In this document: positions 56,255-64,000 of the stretch, piece by piece | Layout: each line of letters begins with the position of its first letter | How positions within the stretch are numbered: position 1 is the first letter of the stretch | NCBI GenBank assembly: GCA_913065125.1 | Contig: CAJYAG010000002.1 | Coordinates: 434,001-498,000 of the forward strand | Origin: an uncultured Flavobacteriaceae bacterium | Lineage (GTDB): Bacteria; Bacteroidota; Bacteroidia; Flavobacteriales; Flavobacteriaceae | DNA length: 64,000 nucleotides | Reading direction: 5' to 3' | Position numbers and translations under genes: made by a program | Notes under the pieces: model-generated | What the model was told of the DNA's origin: nothing | Database searches by the model: none | What the model saw: the letters and a program-made list of their open reading frames with translations, nothing else

Positions 56255-57481
56255 ATGCCTCTTCCACTTTTAAAGTTGATTAATGTTTTCCTTAGGATAG
56301 GAGGAATTGGGAGTAAATTCATAATTTTAACATTAATGTCTAAATACTTTAATGTTAATGTATTTGGTAATTATGGATTGATAACATCATTAATAACAAT
56401 TTTGATTTTTGCATTAGGGTTAGATTTTTACAACTTTAGTATCAGAGATATTTTAAATACAAATAAAGCACAAGAAGTTGTAAATAAAGTGATTTCCTCA
56501 CTCTTACTTTATGTAGTTATTTATGTTGTTTTTTCTTTTATAGCGTATTCTGTTTTTAATAATGTTTCTTATTTAAAACCTTTTGTGTTTTTAGTAATTG
56601 GACTAAGTATAACAGAACATTTTTCTCAAGAAACTTACAGGTTATTAATTGGTTTTAAGAAAGTCTTATTTGCAAATGTTTTACTTTTTACAAGAACTAT
56701 GGGCTGGAGTATTATAATTGTATTTTATTATTTCAATAATATTACAATTACAATTAATAGTATTTTAAGTCTTTGGTTGGCAGCCAATACATTAACAATA
56801 ATTATTGTTTTAATTTATGCTTTTTATAAAAATTATAATAAAATCTTAAAAGGAAAACTTATTGTTAATTGGGTAAAAAAAGGATTGAGAATAAGTTCAA
56901 TTTTTTTAATAGCTACTATTTCTTTAAAAATGATGGAGTATGCAAATAGGTTTATTGTTGATTTTTTTATGGGAGAAAAGTTGGCAGGAATTTTCTTATT
57001 CTACTCAAATATTTCAATGTTAATAACCGTGTATGTTAATACTATTGTTATTTCTTTTGAGTTACCAGAGTTAATATCATCAACAAATTCTCCTACTATT
57101 TTTAAACTTTTAAAGAAATTTAAAAAATCACTATTAACACATGTAATAATTTCTTCTGTTTTTTTACTTATTATAATTAAACCTCTTTTATTTTGGCAAA
57201 ATAAAATAGAATTTGAAACATATTTACCCCTTATCTTTTTTATGATAATTGGTACTGGATTAATGAATTATTCATTAATCTACCACTTTAAACTTTACAT
57301 TTTTCATAAAGATAAATCCTTGCTTAAAGTCATGGTAGTTTCGGCTTTATTAAGTCTTATCTTAACAATAATGTTTACCTTCTTTTTTGGAGTTTATGGA
57401 ACCGCTTCTGCATTTTTAATTTCTTGCATTATTTTATTTTTTATGCGTTTTAAAGAAGCAAAAAAAATGAGCTATGATTAA
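56255..57481 (+). CDS. Oligosaccharide flippase (Wzx-like)
   Basis: The 408-residue product has about 12 hydrophobic spans and the polysaccharide-biosynthesis/MATE-type layout, with GIGSKFIILTLMSKYFNVNVFGNYGLI at the first pair of helices and MMEYANRFIVDFFMGEKLAGIFLFYSN in the middle. It would move lipid-linked repeat units across the inner membrane. It ends with an 8-base overlap with the next gene. Codon use is strongly A/T, as in much of this locus. Confidence 0.8.
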   Translation: MPLPLLKLINVFLRIGGIGSKFIILTLMSKYFNVNVFGNYGLITSLITILIFALGLDFYNFSIRDILNTNKAQEVVNKVISSLLLYVVIYVVFSFIAYSVFNNVSYLKPFVFLVIGLSITEHFSQETYRLLIGFKKVLFANVLLFTRTMGWSIIIVFYYFNNITITINSILSLWLAANTLTIIIVLIYAFYKNYNKILKGKLIVNWVKKGLRISSIFLIATISLKMMEYANRFIVDFFMGEKLAGIFLFYSNISMLITVYVNTIVISFELPELISSTNSPTIFKLLKKFKKSLLTHVIISSVFLLIIIKPLLFWQNKIEFETYLPLIFFMIIGTGLMNYSLIYHFKLYIFHKDKSLLKVMVVSALLSLILTIMFTFFFGVYGTASAFLISCIILFFMRFKEAKKMSYD

Positions 57482-58487
57482 TATATATATTGGTATTTCT
57501 AAAAATCAAGTTTTTTCTTATGAAGAAATACTTAAGTTAAAAGAAGGTTTAAATTCTAAAAATGTTTTGATTTCAAACAAAACAATAGAAAATAATACTG
57601 AATTATGGGATGAAGTAATTTACGCAGACAAATCATTTAATAATCAGTCAAATAGTGGGATTTCAGCTTTTTATAACATCACTCAAAAAATAAAACAATA
57701 TAAGCAGGTAATACTAAGCTTAAAAAAGTACAAGCAAGAAAAAAAAGTAACACTTTATTTTACTTATATTGAAGATATTTTAACAAATTATTTACTGTTT
57801 TCTTTTAATAAAAACATAAAAGGAATTGTTGTAGAAGATGGTACATTAAATTATTATCCACATACAATAAAATCACTTTCAAAAAAGAAAATAATTTTAA
57901 AATGGATGCTAAGTAATTTTTATGGAATAAGGTTTAAATTTTACAAAGGTCATTCAAGTGGAATTGAGTCAAAAAATGTAATAAAGCAATATGTTAGAGT
58001 TCCTGAACTTTCAATGTTTCCAAAAAAATCAGAAAAACTACCATATCCAAAAAGAAATATTTCCTTAACAAATACCTTTTTAATTATAGGTCAAGAAGGA
58101 TATATGAATCAATATGGAGAGAAAAGATACAAAGAAAGTTTAGGGGAGTTAATACGTTTAATGAAAACCAACACTAACTTTTATAATGCGGAAACAATAT
58201 ATTATAAACCCCATAGAAATGGAAAAAGAATAAGCTTTAATTGGTTTAAAAAACAATTCAATTCTAAAAAAGTTATCTATTTAGAATCAGATGAACCTTT
58301 GGAAGATTTATATTTTAATAAATTAGGATCAAAATATATATATTCATTTGATTCAAGTGCGTTGTTAAATATATTTCTAGAAGCTGAAGACTCCCAAAAA
58401 GAGTCTTTGAGTTTTAATGTGCTTTTAAAATACAATTACTTATTAGAATCTATTTTTAAAAAATTTAAATTCAATATTTATAAATGA
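57474..58487 (+). CDS. Glycosyltransferase with sialyltransferase-like motifs
   Basis: The 337-residue product has no membrane span and is soluble. It carries EDG at 121-123 (VVEDGTLNYYPH), a KPHRNG motif at 245-250, and the Ser-rich SFDSSALLNIF at 291-301. This order of D/E-D/E-G, H-P-like and Ser motifs is that of GT52/polysialyltransferase-type sialyltransferases, though the HP is HR here. The neighbouring CMP-nonulosonate genes support such a role. No family search was possible, so other glycosyltransferase families remain open. Confidence 0.55.
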   Translation: MINIYIGISKNQVFSYEEILKLKEGLNSKNVLISNKTIENNTELWDEVIYADKSFNNQSNSGISAFYNITQKIKQYKQVILSLKKYKQEKKVTLYFTYIEDILTNYLLFSFNKNIKGIVVEDGTLNYYPHTIKSLSKKKIILKWMLSNFYGIRFKFYKGHSSGIESKNVIKQYVRVPELSMFPKKSEKLPYPKRNISLTNTFLIIGQEGYMNQYGEKRYKESLGELIRLMKTNTNFYNAETIYYKPHRNGKRISFNWFKKQFNSKKVIYLESDEPLEDLYFNKLGSKYIYSFDSSALLNIFLEAEDSQKESLSFNVLLKYNYLLESIFKKFKFNIYK

Positions 58488-59743
58488 TTATTGCATTTAA
58501 CATAGTAATAGCTTTAATTGCCGTAATAATTACCTTGTATCTTTTAGAAAAAGATTTAGGTCTTTTTTTACTTTCATCTATGGTTATTATACAATACATA
58601 TGGATGTTTTTTTCTTTAATTGTAATTGAATCCGGAGTTCATATTGTTGAGCAAGGAAGAGATGGCTATTTTACTTATAGTAGTTTATTATTGTTGTTAT
58701 TTTATATTTCCACAATCTTATCATTAGTTTTTTTTAAGAAGGTGTTTTCTATTTTTTTTAAAAACCTAAGAGTTACGAAATTTAAGTTTTTTGGAGTTGA
58801 AGAAAATAAACTAACACTACTGTTGTTGGGTTTTGTGTTTTTAGCAGCTTTTATAAACTTATTTTCTTCAGAAATCCCTCTTTTTTCTAAAGAAATCACA
58901 AAATTTAATTTTTGGGAAAACTCTAAATATCCTTTTCTTAAGCCAATTGTTGGTAATGTAATGGCTTTTGTAGCTTTTGGGACGGCTTTATTGTACCGAA
59001 AAAATAAAAAAACAGCAATTTTATTTGGCTTACTATATGCCTTGTATTTAATATTAGTTGGGCAGAAGTTTACAGGTTTTCTTATTGGAACTATTGGTTT
59101 TCTTTTAGGGTTATATTATACATCAGAAAAAAGAATACAATTTAAACTTAAATGGATTTTTAATAAGTATCTTTTAATATTTATTGGAATTATGTTTTGT
59201 TTGGTGATGTATATGTACAGTATAAGACCACCATTTAAAAACTTAGGGTTAACACCTTTTGAATCTGTTTTTTATAGAGCTTTTGGATTACAAGCTCATG
59301 TGTTTTGGGGAACAGCCGAACAATACGTGTATTTAGGAAAACCTAATACTTGGGATATTTCTGAATTATGGACGGGAATGCATCATTTAATGTTTGAGTT
59401 TTGGCCATGGAGTTATAAGGATTATATATCCGTAACAACTAGAGGGGTTAGTTGGACAAATGCTTATCCATCAATATTATTAAGAATTTTTCCATTAGTA
59501 ATAGCATTAATAGCAAACTTTATTTTATTGGCGTTTTTATCTTTAATTCAGACACTTTTAGCTTTTTTTGTAAAAAGAAAATCGTTTTTAATAAGCATTG
59601 TGCTTTTTCAACTTTTAATTTGGACAAGCTATACTTTTACGATGGCATATTTTAATAAATTGTTAATTCCTGTATTATTTATAATCGCTTTTTTTTCCTA
59701 TAAATATTTAATATACTATCAAAAAAAAGCAGAAAATGATTAA
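58484..59743 (+). CDS. O-antigen/capsule polymerase-like membrane protein (Wzy-like)
   Basis: The 419-residue product has about 10-12 membrane spans and one large extracytoplasmic loop (from about YSIRPPFKNLGLTPFE to FWPWSYKD) near the C-terminal third, as in Wzy polymerases. Sequence motifs are too weak for certainty. It overlaps the preceding glycosyltransferase by 4 bases and the next gene by 8. Confidence 0.65.
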   Translation: MIIAFNIVIALIAVIITLYLLEKDLGLFLLSSMVIIQYIWMFFSLIVIESGVHIVEQGRDGYFTYSSLLLLLFYISTILSLVFFKKVFSIFFKNLRVTKFKFFGVEENKLTLLLLGFVFLAAFINLFSSEIPLFSKEITKFNFWENSKYPFLKPIVGNVMAFVAFGTALLYRKNKKTAILFGLLYALYLILVGQKFTGFLIGTIGFLLGLYYTSEKRIQFKLKWIFNKYLLIFIGIMFCLVMYMYSIRPPFKNLGLTPFESVFYRAFGLQAHVFWGTAEQYVYLGKPNTWDISELWTGMHHLMFEFWPWSYKDYISVTTRGVSWTNAYPSILLRIFPLVIALIANFILLAFLSLIQTLLAFFVKRKSFLISIVLFQLLIWTSYTFTMAYFNKLLIPVLFIIAFFSYKYLIYYQKKAEND

Positions 59744-60905
59744 AGTTGAACAAAAAGAAATATCAAATTACTCATATTTTTTATTGATGTTCTTTTTACC
59801 TATTTCATTATTATTTGGAAATATATTTTTAGGTATTTTATTTTTAAGTGTCCTTTTACAAAAAGATAAAAAAACAATGAGTAACCCAGTGATTATATCT
59901 CTTGTGGTGTTTTTTTTATTTATTTTAATAAACGGAGTATTTACCACAGACTTTAGTATTGAACAAGGAAATTATAAAAAAATAGTACCTCTATTATTAA
60001 TTCCTTTTAGTATTTTAAACATCGAAAAGAACGTAAGATTTAAAGGATTATTATTTTTATTTTTCGGTATTGTTATTATTCAAATAAATTCTGTAATTGG
60101 AATAATTGACTATTATTACTTCACAGAAGGAAAAAAATATTTACTTAAAAACTACTCGAAAATTAATGAAATATTAAATTATGAAAGACCTTATTTAGGA
60201 TACTTTTCAGTACTAAATATTATTATTAGCTATTACTTTTTTAAACAGAAAAATAAAAAAGCAATAGCGATAATTGCAACTGTATTTTCTTTATTATTAA
60301 TTATCATAATTTCTGCGAGACTTTCTATAATAACAGCGTTATTTTTGGGAGTTATTACTCTCTTTTTTGAGTTAAATAACAAGAAAAAATTAATTGCTTT
60401 TAGTGGCTTGACATCACTATTATTAGTTTTTTACTTTAGCAACAATACGTTAAAAGATAGATTTTTACACATAAATAAAGACGCTAGGGTAATAATTTGG
60501 GAAGGAGCTATAAATTCTTTTAGTAAAACAAATAATTTTTTTTTAGGATCTGGTAGTCAAGAAAACACTAGAAATGAGCTTTTAGAGCATTATAAAAACC
60601 ATCAAGACTTTGAAAGCATAGATGAGAAAAACAGATTTATTACTAAAAACTACAATACTCATAATCAGTATTTAAATGAAATATTAAGAGGAGGTGTTTT
60701 AGGATTGGTAATTTTTCTTTTCCCTCAAGGGTTTAATTTGTATTTTAATTTTAGAAAAAAAACTGTAACTATAGAGTTATTATTTTTAATATCTATACTG
60801 TGTTTTTGCCTTGTAGAAAATATTTTAGACAGACAAATAGGAGTATATTTATATGCCATTCTTTTAAGTTTATCAAACATGAATGATGATAAATTAAGTT
60901 TATAA
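59736..60905 (+). CDS. O-antigen ligase/polymerase family membrane protein (Wzy_C domain)
   Basis: The 389-residue product has about 11 spans and the Wzy_C/WaaL-type motif THNQYLNEILRGGVLGLVIF after a large periplasmic loop that begins GAINSFSKTNNFFLGSGSQ. Members either ligate the glycan to lipid A core or polymerise it. With the Wzy-like gene before it, one of the two probably polymerises and the other ligates, but the sequence does not decide which. A 117-base gap follows with no solid gene. Confidence 0.75.
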   Translation: MIKVEQKEISNYSYFLLMFFLPISLLFGNIFLGILFLSVLLQKDKKTMSNPVIISLVVFFLFILINGVFTTDFSIEQGNYKKIVPLLLIPFSILNIEKNVRFKGLLFLFFGIVIIQINSVIGIIDYYYFTEGKKYLLKNYSKINEILNYERPYLGYFSVLNIIISYYFFKQKNKKAIAIIATVFSLLLIIIISARLSIITALFLGVITLFFELNNKKKLIAFSGLTSLLLVFYFSNNTLKDRFLHINKDARVIIWEGAINSFSKTNNFFLGSGSQENTRNELLEHYKNHQDFESIDEKNRFITKNYNTHNQYLNEILRGGVLGLVIFLFPQGFNLYFNFRKKTVTIELLFLISILCFCLVENILDRQIGVYLYAILLSLSNMNDDKLSL

Positions 60906-61022
60906 ATAAAAAGAAATTAGCGCATGATTAAAATACCATATATTACAACGCTAGTTGCCGGTGCCTTATTTTATAGTTTTTATCACCCTATTTTTATATT
61001 ATGAAAAAAGTAAAATTAAACA

Positions 61023-62150
61023 ATGAAAGTAGCAATTGTACATTATTGGTTCATTAGTAGAAGAGGTGGAGAAAAGGTAATAGAATCAATACTTAAACTT
61101 TTTCCTGACGCAGATATTTACACGTTGTTTTATGATGAAAAAACTTATGGAGACCATCTAAAAAATCAGAAAGTATTTACATCTGCTTTTGACAATATTT
61201 TTTTTAGAAAACATTATCAAAAAATATTTCCATTATATCCTTTGGCAATAAAATCTCTAAAATTAAAAGACAACTATGATTTAATTATTTCTTCTGAATC
61301 TGGTCCTGCAAAAGGGATTAATAACCCTAATAAAATACCACATATTTCTTATGTACATTCTCCAATGCGTTATTGTTGGAGTCATAGAGAAAGCTATTTA
61401 GCGTCTGTTCCGAAATTGGTAAGACCTTTTATGAATATTTTTTTAGAGCGGCTTAAAAAATGGGATGCATCAACCATTGATAATGTAGATTTTTACCTTT
61501 CAAACTCAAAAAATGTTTCTAAACGGATTCAAAAATATTATCAAAGAAATTCAGAAGTTGTTTATCCACCAATTGCCGATGACTTGTTTTCTAAAAATAC
61601 CTCTTTTAATAAAAAAAGGGATCAATACTTAAGTTTTGGCGCAATAACTCCTTATAAAAAAATAGATTTATTGGTTGAAACATTTAATGAAAATGGTAAA
61701 AAATTAGTAATTATTGGAAATGGCTCGGAGAGAAAAAAATTAGAAGAAATTGCAAAATCAAATATTACGTTTAAAACAATAGATAATTGGCAATTAGTTG
61801 AGGAAGAAGTTTTTAGATCAAAAGCATTGTTGTTTCCAGGAGAAGAAGATTTTGGGATGATTCCTTTAGAAATGATGGCTTACGGACTCCCAGTTATTGC
61901 TTTCAAAAAAGGAGGAGCATTAGAGACAGTAGTGGAAAACCGAAAAGAAATTGAACAATCTTCTGGATTATTTTTTAAAGAACAAACAATAGCTTCTTTA
62001 GAGAAAACATTATTGTTCTTTGAAGAAAATAAGGAAAAATTTAATCCATTTTGGATTAAAAAACACGCTAAAGGCTTTTCAGAACAACAATTTTTAGTAA
62101 ATTTCGAAAAAAAAATTGAAACCTTCTTAAACAGAACTCTTGAAAAATAA
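61023..62150 (+). CDS. Family 4 glycosyltransferase
   Basis: The 375-residue product has a GT-B fold. It has the N-terminal HYWFISRRGGEKVIESI, the acceptor-side ISYVHSPMRYCW, and the C-terminal sugar-nucleotide region ALLFPGEEDFGMIPLEMMAYGLPVIAFKKGGALETV with the EX7E-type glutamates. It resembles mannosyltransferase WbaZ-like enzymes. The sugar cannot be stated firmly. Its last 11 bases overlap the next gene. Confidence 0.85.
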   Translation: MKVAIVHYWFISRRGGEKVIESILKLFPDADIYTLFYDEKTYGDHLKNQKVFTSAFDNIFFRKHYQKIFPLYPLAIKSLKLKDNYDLIISSESGPAKGINNPNKIPHISYVHSPMRYCWSHRESYLASVPKLVRPFMNIFLERLKKWDASTIDNVDFYLSNSKNVSKRIQKYYQRNSEVVYPPIADDLFSKNTSFNKKRDQYLSFGAITPYKKIDLLVETFNENGKKLVIIGNGSERKKLEEIAKSNITFKTIDNWQLVEEEVFRSKALLFPGEEDFGMIPLEMMAYGLPVIAFKKGGALETVVENRKEIEQSSGLFFKEQTIASLEKTLLFFEENKEKFNPFWIKKHAKGFSEQQFLVNFEKKIETFLNRTLEK

Positions 62151-63501
62151 ACGCTATTTAAAATCAATAAGACCTTTAATGTTATTAATCGATTTAATAA
62201 TTATTAATGCGGTAATTCTTTACATTTCTGATAAAGAATATTTACAATCTAGTTTTTTAATTTACATCAATATTTTTTGGATTGTTTCCTCTCTTTTTAG
62301 TGGGTTTTATAAAGTATTTAGACATACAGAAATTTTTAGAGTACTTAGTTTATTAGCAATTCAGTTTTCAATTTTTTTTCTTGGGTTCTTCACCTATTTT
62401 TCTTTGTTTAGAGAAGGAAATGTTGTAAACAATCAAACAGTAATTCTTACGACAATATTTTTAGGAATTACTGTGGTAAAATACAGCTTTATCTATGCCT
62501 TAAAAAAGTACAGAGCAAAAGGAAATAACTTCAGAAAAGTAATAGTTTTAGGTTCTGATGAAACAGCCAAAAAAATAATCAAGCTTTTTAAAGAAAAAAA
62601 AGAATTTGGATATCAAGTGTCAGGGTTTTTTACAGATAAAAAAACATCAAATAAAAAATTATTTAAGGGATCTATTGAACAAAGTTATGCGTTTATTTTA
62701 GAAGAAAACATAGAAGAAGTGTATTGCTCTTTATCGGAATTAGATAGAGAAGAAATAAAAAAAATGACAACATTTGCGAATGAAAAGGACATTGTTGTTA
62801 AGTTAATTCCGAATGCAAATGAGTTGTATAGTAAAAGTTACAAATCAGAATACTATGGAGATTCTCTTTTAGTTTTAAATGTAAACAAGTTGCCTTTTGA
62901 GTCTATAGAAAGTAAAATTATTAAAAGAATATTTGATGTCGTTTTTTCACTTTTCATTTTAATCTTTTTAATGTCGTGGTTAACACCAATAATTTGGATT
63001 CTGATAAAATTAGAATCTAAAGGACCTGCTTTTTTCAAACAAAAAAGAGAAGGATTAAATGGAGAGTTATTTGTTTGTTATAAATTTAGATCGATGAAAG
63101 TGAATATAAACTCAAATCATAAACACACTGTAAAAAATGATGTAAGAGTTACTAAATTTGGTTCTTTTTTACGAAAAACAAGTTTAGACGAATTGCCACA
63201 GTTTTTTAATGTTTTACAAGGAAATATGAGTGTAGTTGGACCAAGACCGCACTTAAAAAGTTTGTCTGTAGAATACCAAAAAAATGTCAATAACTATTTA
63301 GAAAGACACGCGATGAAACCCGGAATTACAGGACTTGCACAAGTAAGAGGTTATAGAGGTGAAATAAAAAAGAAATCTGATATTAAAAACAGAATTCGAT
63401 TAGACATCTTTTATATAGAAAACTGGTCTATTCTTTTGGATATAAAAATTATATTACAAACTGTATTTAATGTGTATAAAGGTGAAGAAAAAGCCTACTA
63501 A
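62140..63501 (+). CDS. Undecaprenyl-phosphate sugar phosphotransferase (initiating enzyme)
   Basis: Transfers the first sugar-1-phosphate to undecaprenyl phosphate. The 453-residue product has N-terminal spans (4 helices up to about residue 130), a Rossmann-like middle, and the catalytic C-terminal domain with KQKREGLNGELFVCYKFRSM, FLRKTSLDELPQFFNVLQGNMSVVGPRPH and KPGITGLAQVRGYRGE, as in WcaJ/WbaP. A TTG start at 62140 gives the family N-terminus KNKRYLKSIRPLMLL and overlaps the previous gene; ATG 62179 would cut into the first span. TTG is the better choice. Confidence 0.88.
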   Translation: MKNKRYLKSIRPLMLLIDLIIINAVILYISDKEYLQSSFLIYINIFWIVSSLFSGFYKVFRHTEIFRVLSLLAIQFSIFFLGFFTYFSLFREGNVVNNQTVILTTIFLGITVVKYSFIYALKKYRAKGNNFRKVIVLGSDETAKKIIKLFKEKKEFGYQVSGFFTDKKTSNKKLFKGSIEQSYAFILEENIEEVYCSLSELDREEIKKMTTFANEKDIVVKLIPNANELYSKSYKSEYYGDSLLVLNVNKLPFESIESKIIKRIFDVVFSLFILIFLMSWLTPIIWILIKLESKGPAFFKQKREGLNGELFVCYKFRSMKVNINSNHKHTVKNDVRVTKFGSFLRKTSLDELPQFFNVLQGNMSVVGPRPHLKSLSVEYQKNVNNYLERHAMKPGITGLAQVRGYRGEIKKKSDIKNRIRLDIFYIENWSILLDIKIILQTVFNVYKGEEKAY

Positions 63502-63503
63502 TT

Positions 63504-64000
63504 TTGAGTGATCAAATCGAAATATCAGCAACAATTGTTACTTATAATGAAGATATTGACACGCTCCAAAAAACCGTAGACTGTTTTCTAAAAACACCAC
63601 TTCTTAAAAAATTATACTTAGTTGATAATTCGCCAACAGACTCTTTAAAAGATTATTTTAAACAAGAAGAAATCACCTATATTTTTACTGGCAAAAACTT
63701 AGGTTTTGGAACAGCACATAACTTGGTTATTTCAAAATTAACATCAGAATTTCATTTAATTTTAAACCCAGATATCACTTTTAATCCGCAAGTCTTACCT
63801 AATTTAATACGTGAATTAAAGAAACAAGTAAAGGTTGCTATGATTTCCCCAAAGATTGTTTATCCAGATGGAAGCATGCAATATTACTGTAGAAAATACC
63901 CTAATTTTTCTGAGTTAGTTTATAGAAGATTAAGACTTTTTAAACGTAAAACTCAAGAAAGTGAGTACAGAAATTTAGATTTATCTCAATCATTTTTTCC
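63504..64000 (+). CDS. Family 2 glycosyltransferase, 3' end outside the window
   Basis: A frame starting at TTG 63504, two bases after the previous stop, stays open to the window edge (about 165 residues). It encodes ISATIVTYNEDIDTL, the DNSPTDSL motif and GKNLGFGTAHNLVISKL followed by LILNPDITFNPQVL. These are the GT-A nucleotide-sugar and DXD-like region of rhamnosyltransferase-type family 2 enzymes. No ATG precedes the core, so TTG is the likely start. With rfbBAC in the locus, rhamnose transfer is a possible role but unproven. Confidence 0.82.
   Translation, partial: MSDQIEISATIVTYNEDIDTLQKTVDCFLKTPLLKKLYLVDNSPTDSLKDYFKQEEITYIFTGKNLGFGTAHNLVISKLTSEFHLILNPDITFNPQVLPNLIRELKKQVKVAMISPKIVYPDGSMQYYCRKYPNFSELVYRRLRLFKRKTQESEYRNLDLSQSFF

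Noticed and set aside
60924..61004. 26-codon frame between the ligase-like gene and the family 4 glycosyltransferase
   Set aside because: Too short, no family resemblance and no clear start signal; it may be a remnant but cannot be supported as a gene.

Overview
The window is a gene-dense, strongly A+T-rich stretch of a chromosome from a marine-type Flavobacteriaceae (Bacteroidota) bacterium. Polaribacter, Tenacibaculum and relatives are plausible, but I cannot fix the genus. The signs are: many -7 boxes of the Bacteroidota form TAnnTTTG and few Shine-Dalgarno sites; PorZ, a type IX secretion component with its own C-terminal sorting domain; an ECF sigma / FecR / TonB-receptor locus with an STN domain; and the order DUF4175-ybeY-mnmG. 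Both window edges cut a gene (the DUF4175 protein on the left, a family 2 glycosyltransferase on the right). I see no rRNA, tRNA, CRISPR array, insertion sequence or prophage gene. No gene-free stretch exceeds 300 bases.

Layout. 1-6.3 kb: DUF4175 protein, ybeY, mnmG and a methyltransferase, with parS-like 16-mers just before and just after mnmG. 6.3-12 kb: a DoxX-like gene, a lipoprotein built of seven alternating 36/37-residue repeats, and a divergent ECF sigma, FecR anti-sigma and TonB receptor set. The lipoprotein and fecR share a two-part promoter-like element with identical spacing. 12-18 kb: housekeeping genes (holB, pgk, an aldo/keto reductase, trpS, a PlsC acyltransferase, a hemolysin III family gene). 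18.15-18.3 kb: a probable small RNA gene with its own promoter, hairpins and terminator. 18.3-26.8 kb: a CYTH protein, porZ-recO-TonB receptor, SdpI, thioesterase and an acyltransferase.

26.9-36.2 kb: a Crp/Fnr-family regulator, thioredoxin, a 45-residue membrane protein, and a TolC/membrane-fusion/RND operon that also encodes a PII-like protein and a DUF2892 protein. A palindrome GGTAAC-N4-GTTACC stands before trxA and before the RND operon, both times 29.5 bases from the centre to a -7-like box, so these two units are a likely regulon of that regulator. 36.3-42 kb: a second complete RND efflux operon with a different palindrome. 42.1-46.7 kb: a glutaryl-CoA dehydrogenase-like enzyme, a Rieske oxygenase, and a coupled AdiC-like transporter plus dimethylargininase pair. 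46.7-50.5 kb: rnpA, a C-terminal processing protease and a large poorly characterised nucleoside-phosphorylase-like protein.

50.5-64 kb is a surface-polysaccharide locus, all on the + strand and mostly overlapping: chain-length protein, rfbB-rfbA-rfbC, a nonulosonate (sialic-acid-like) module (cytidylyltransferase, NeuB-type synthase, KdsC-type phosphatase), a flippase, a glycosyltransferase with sialyltransferase-like motifs, two polymerase/ligase-type membrane proteins, further glycosyltransferases and the initiating sugar-phosphate transferase. Together these predict a Wzx/Wzy-type glycan that carries an acidic nonulosonate.
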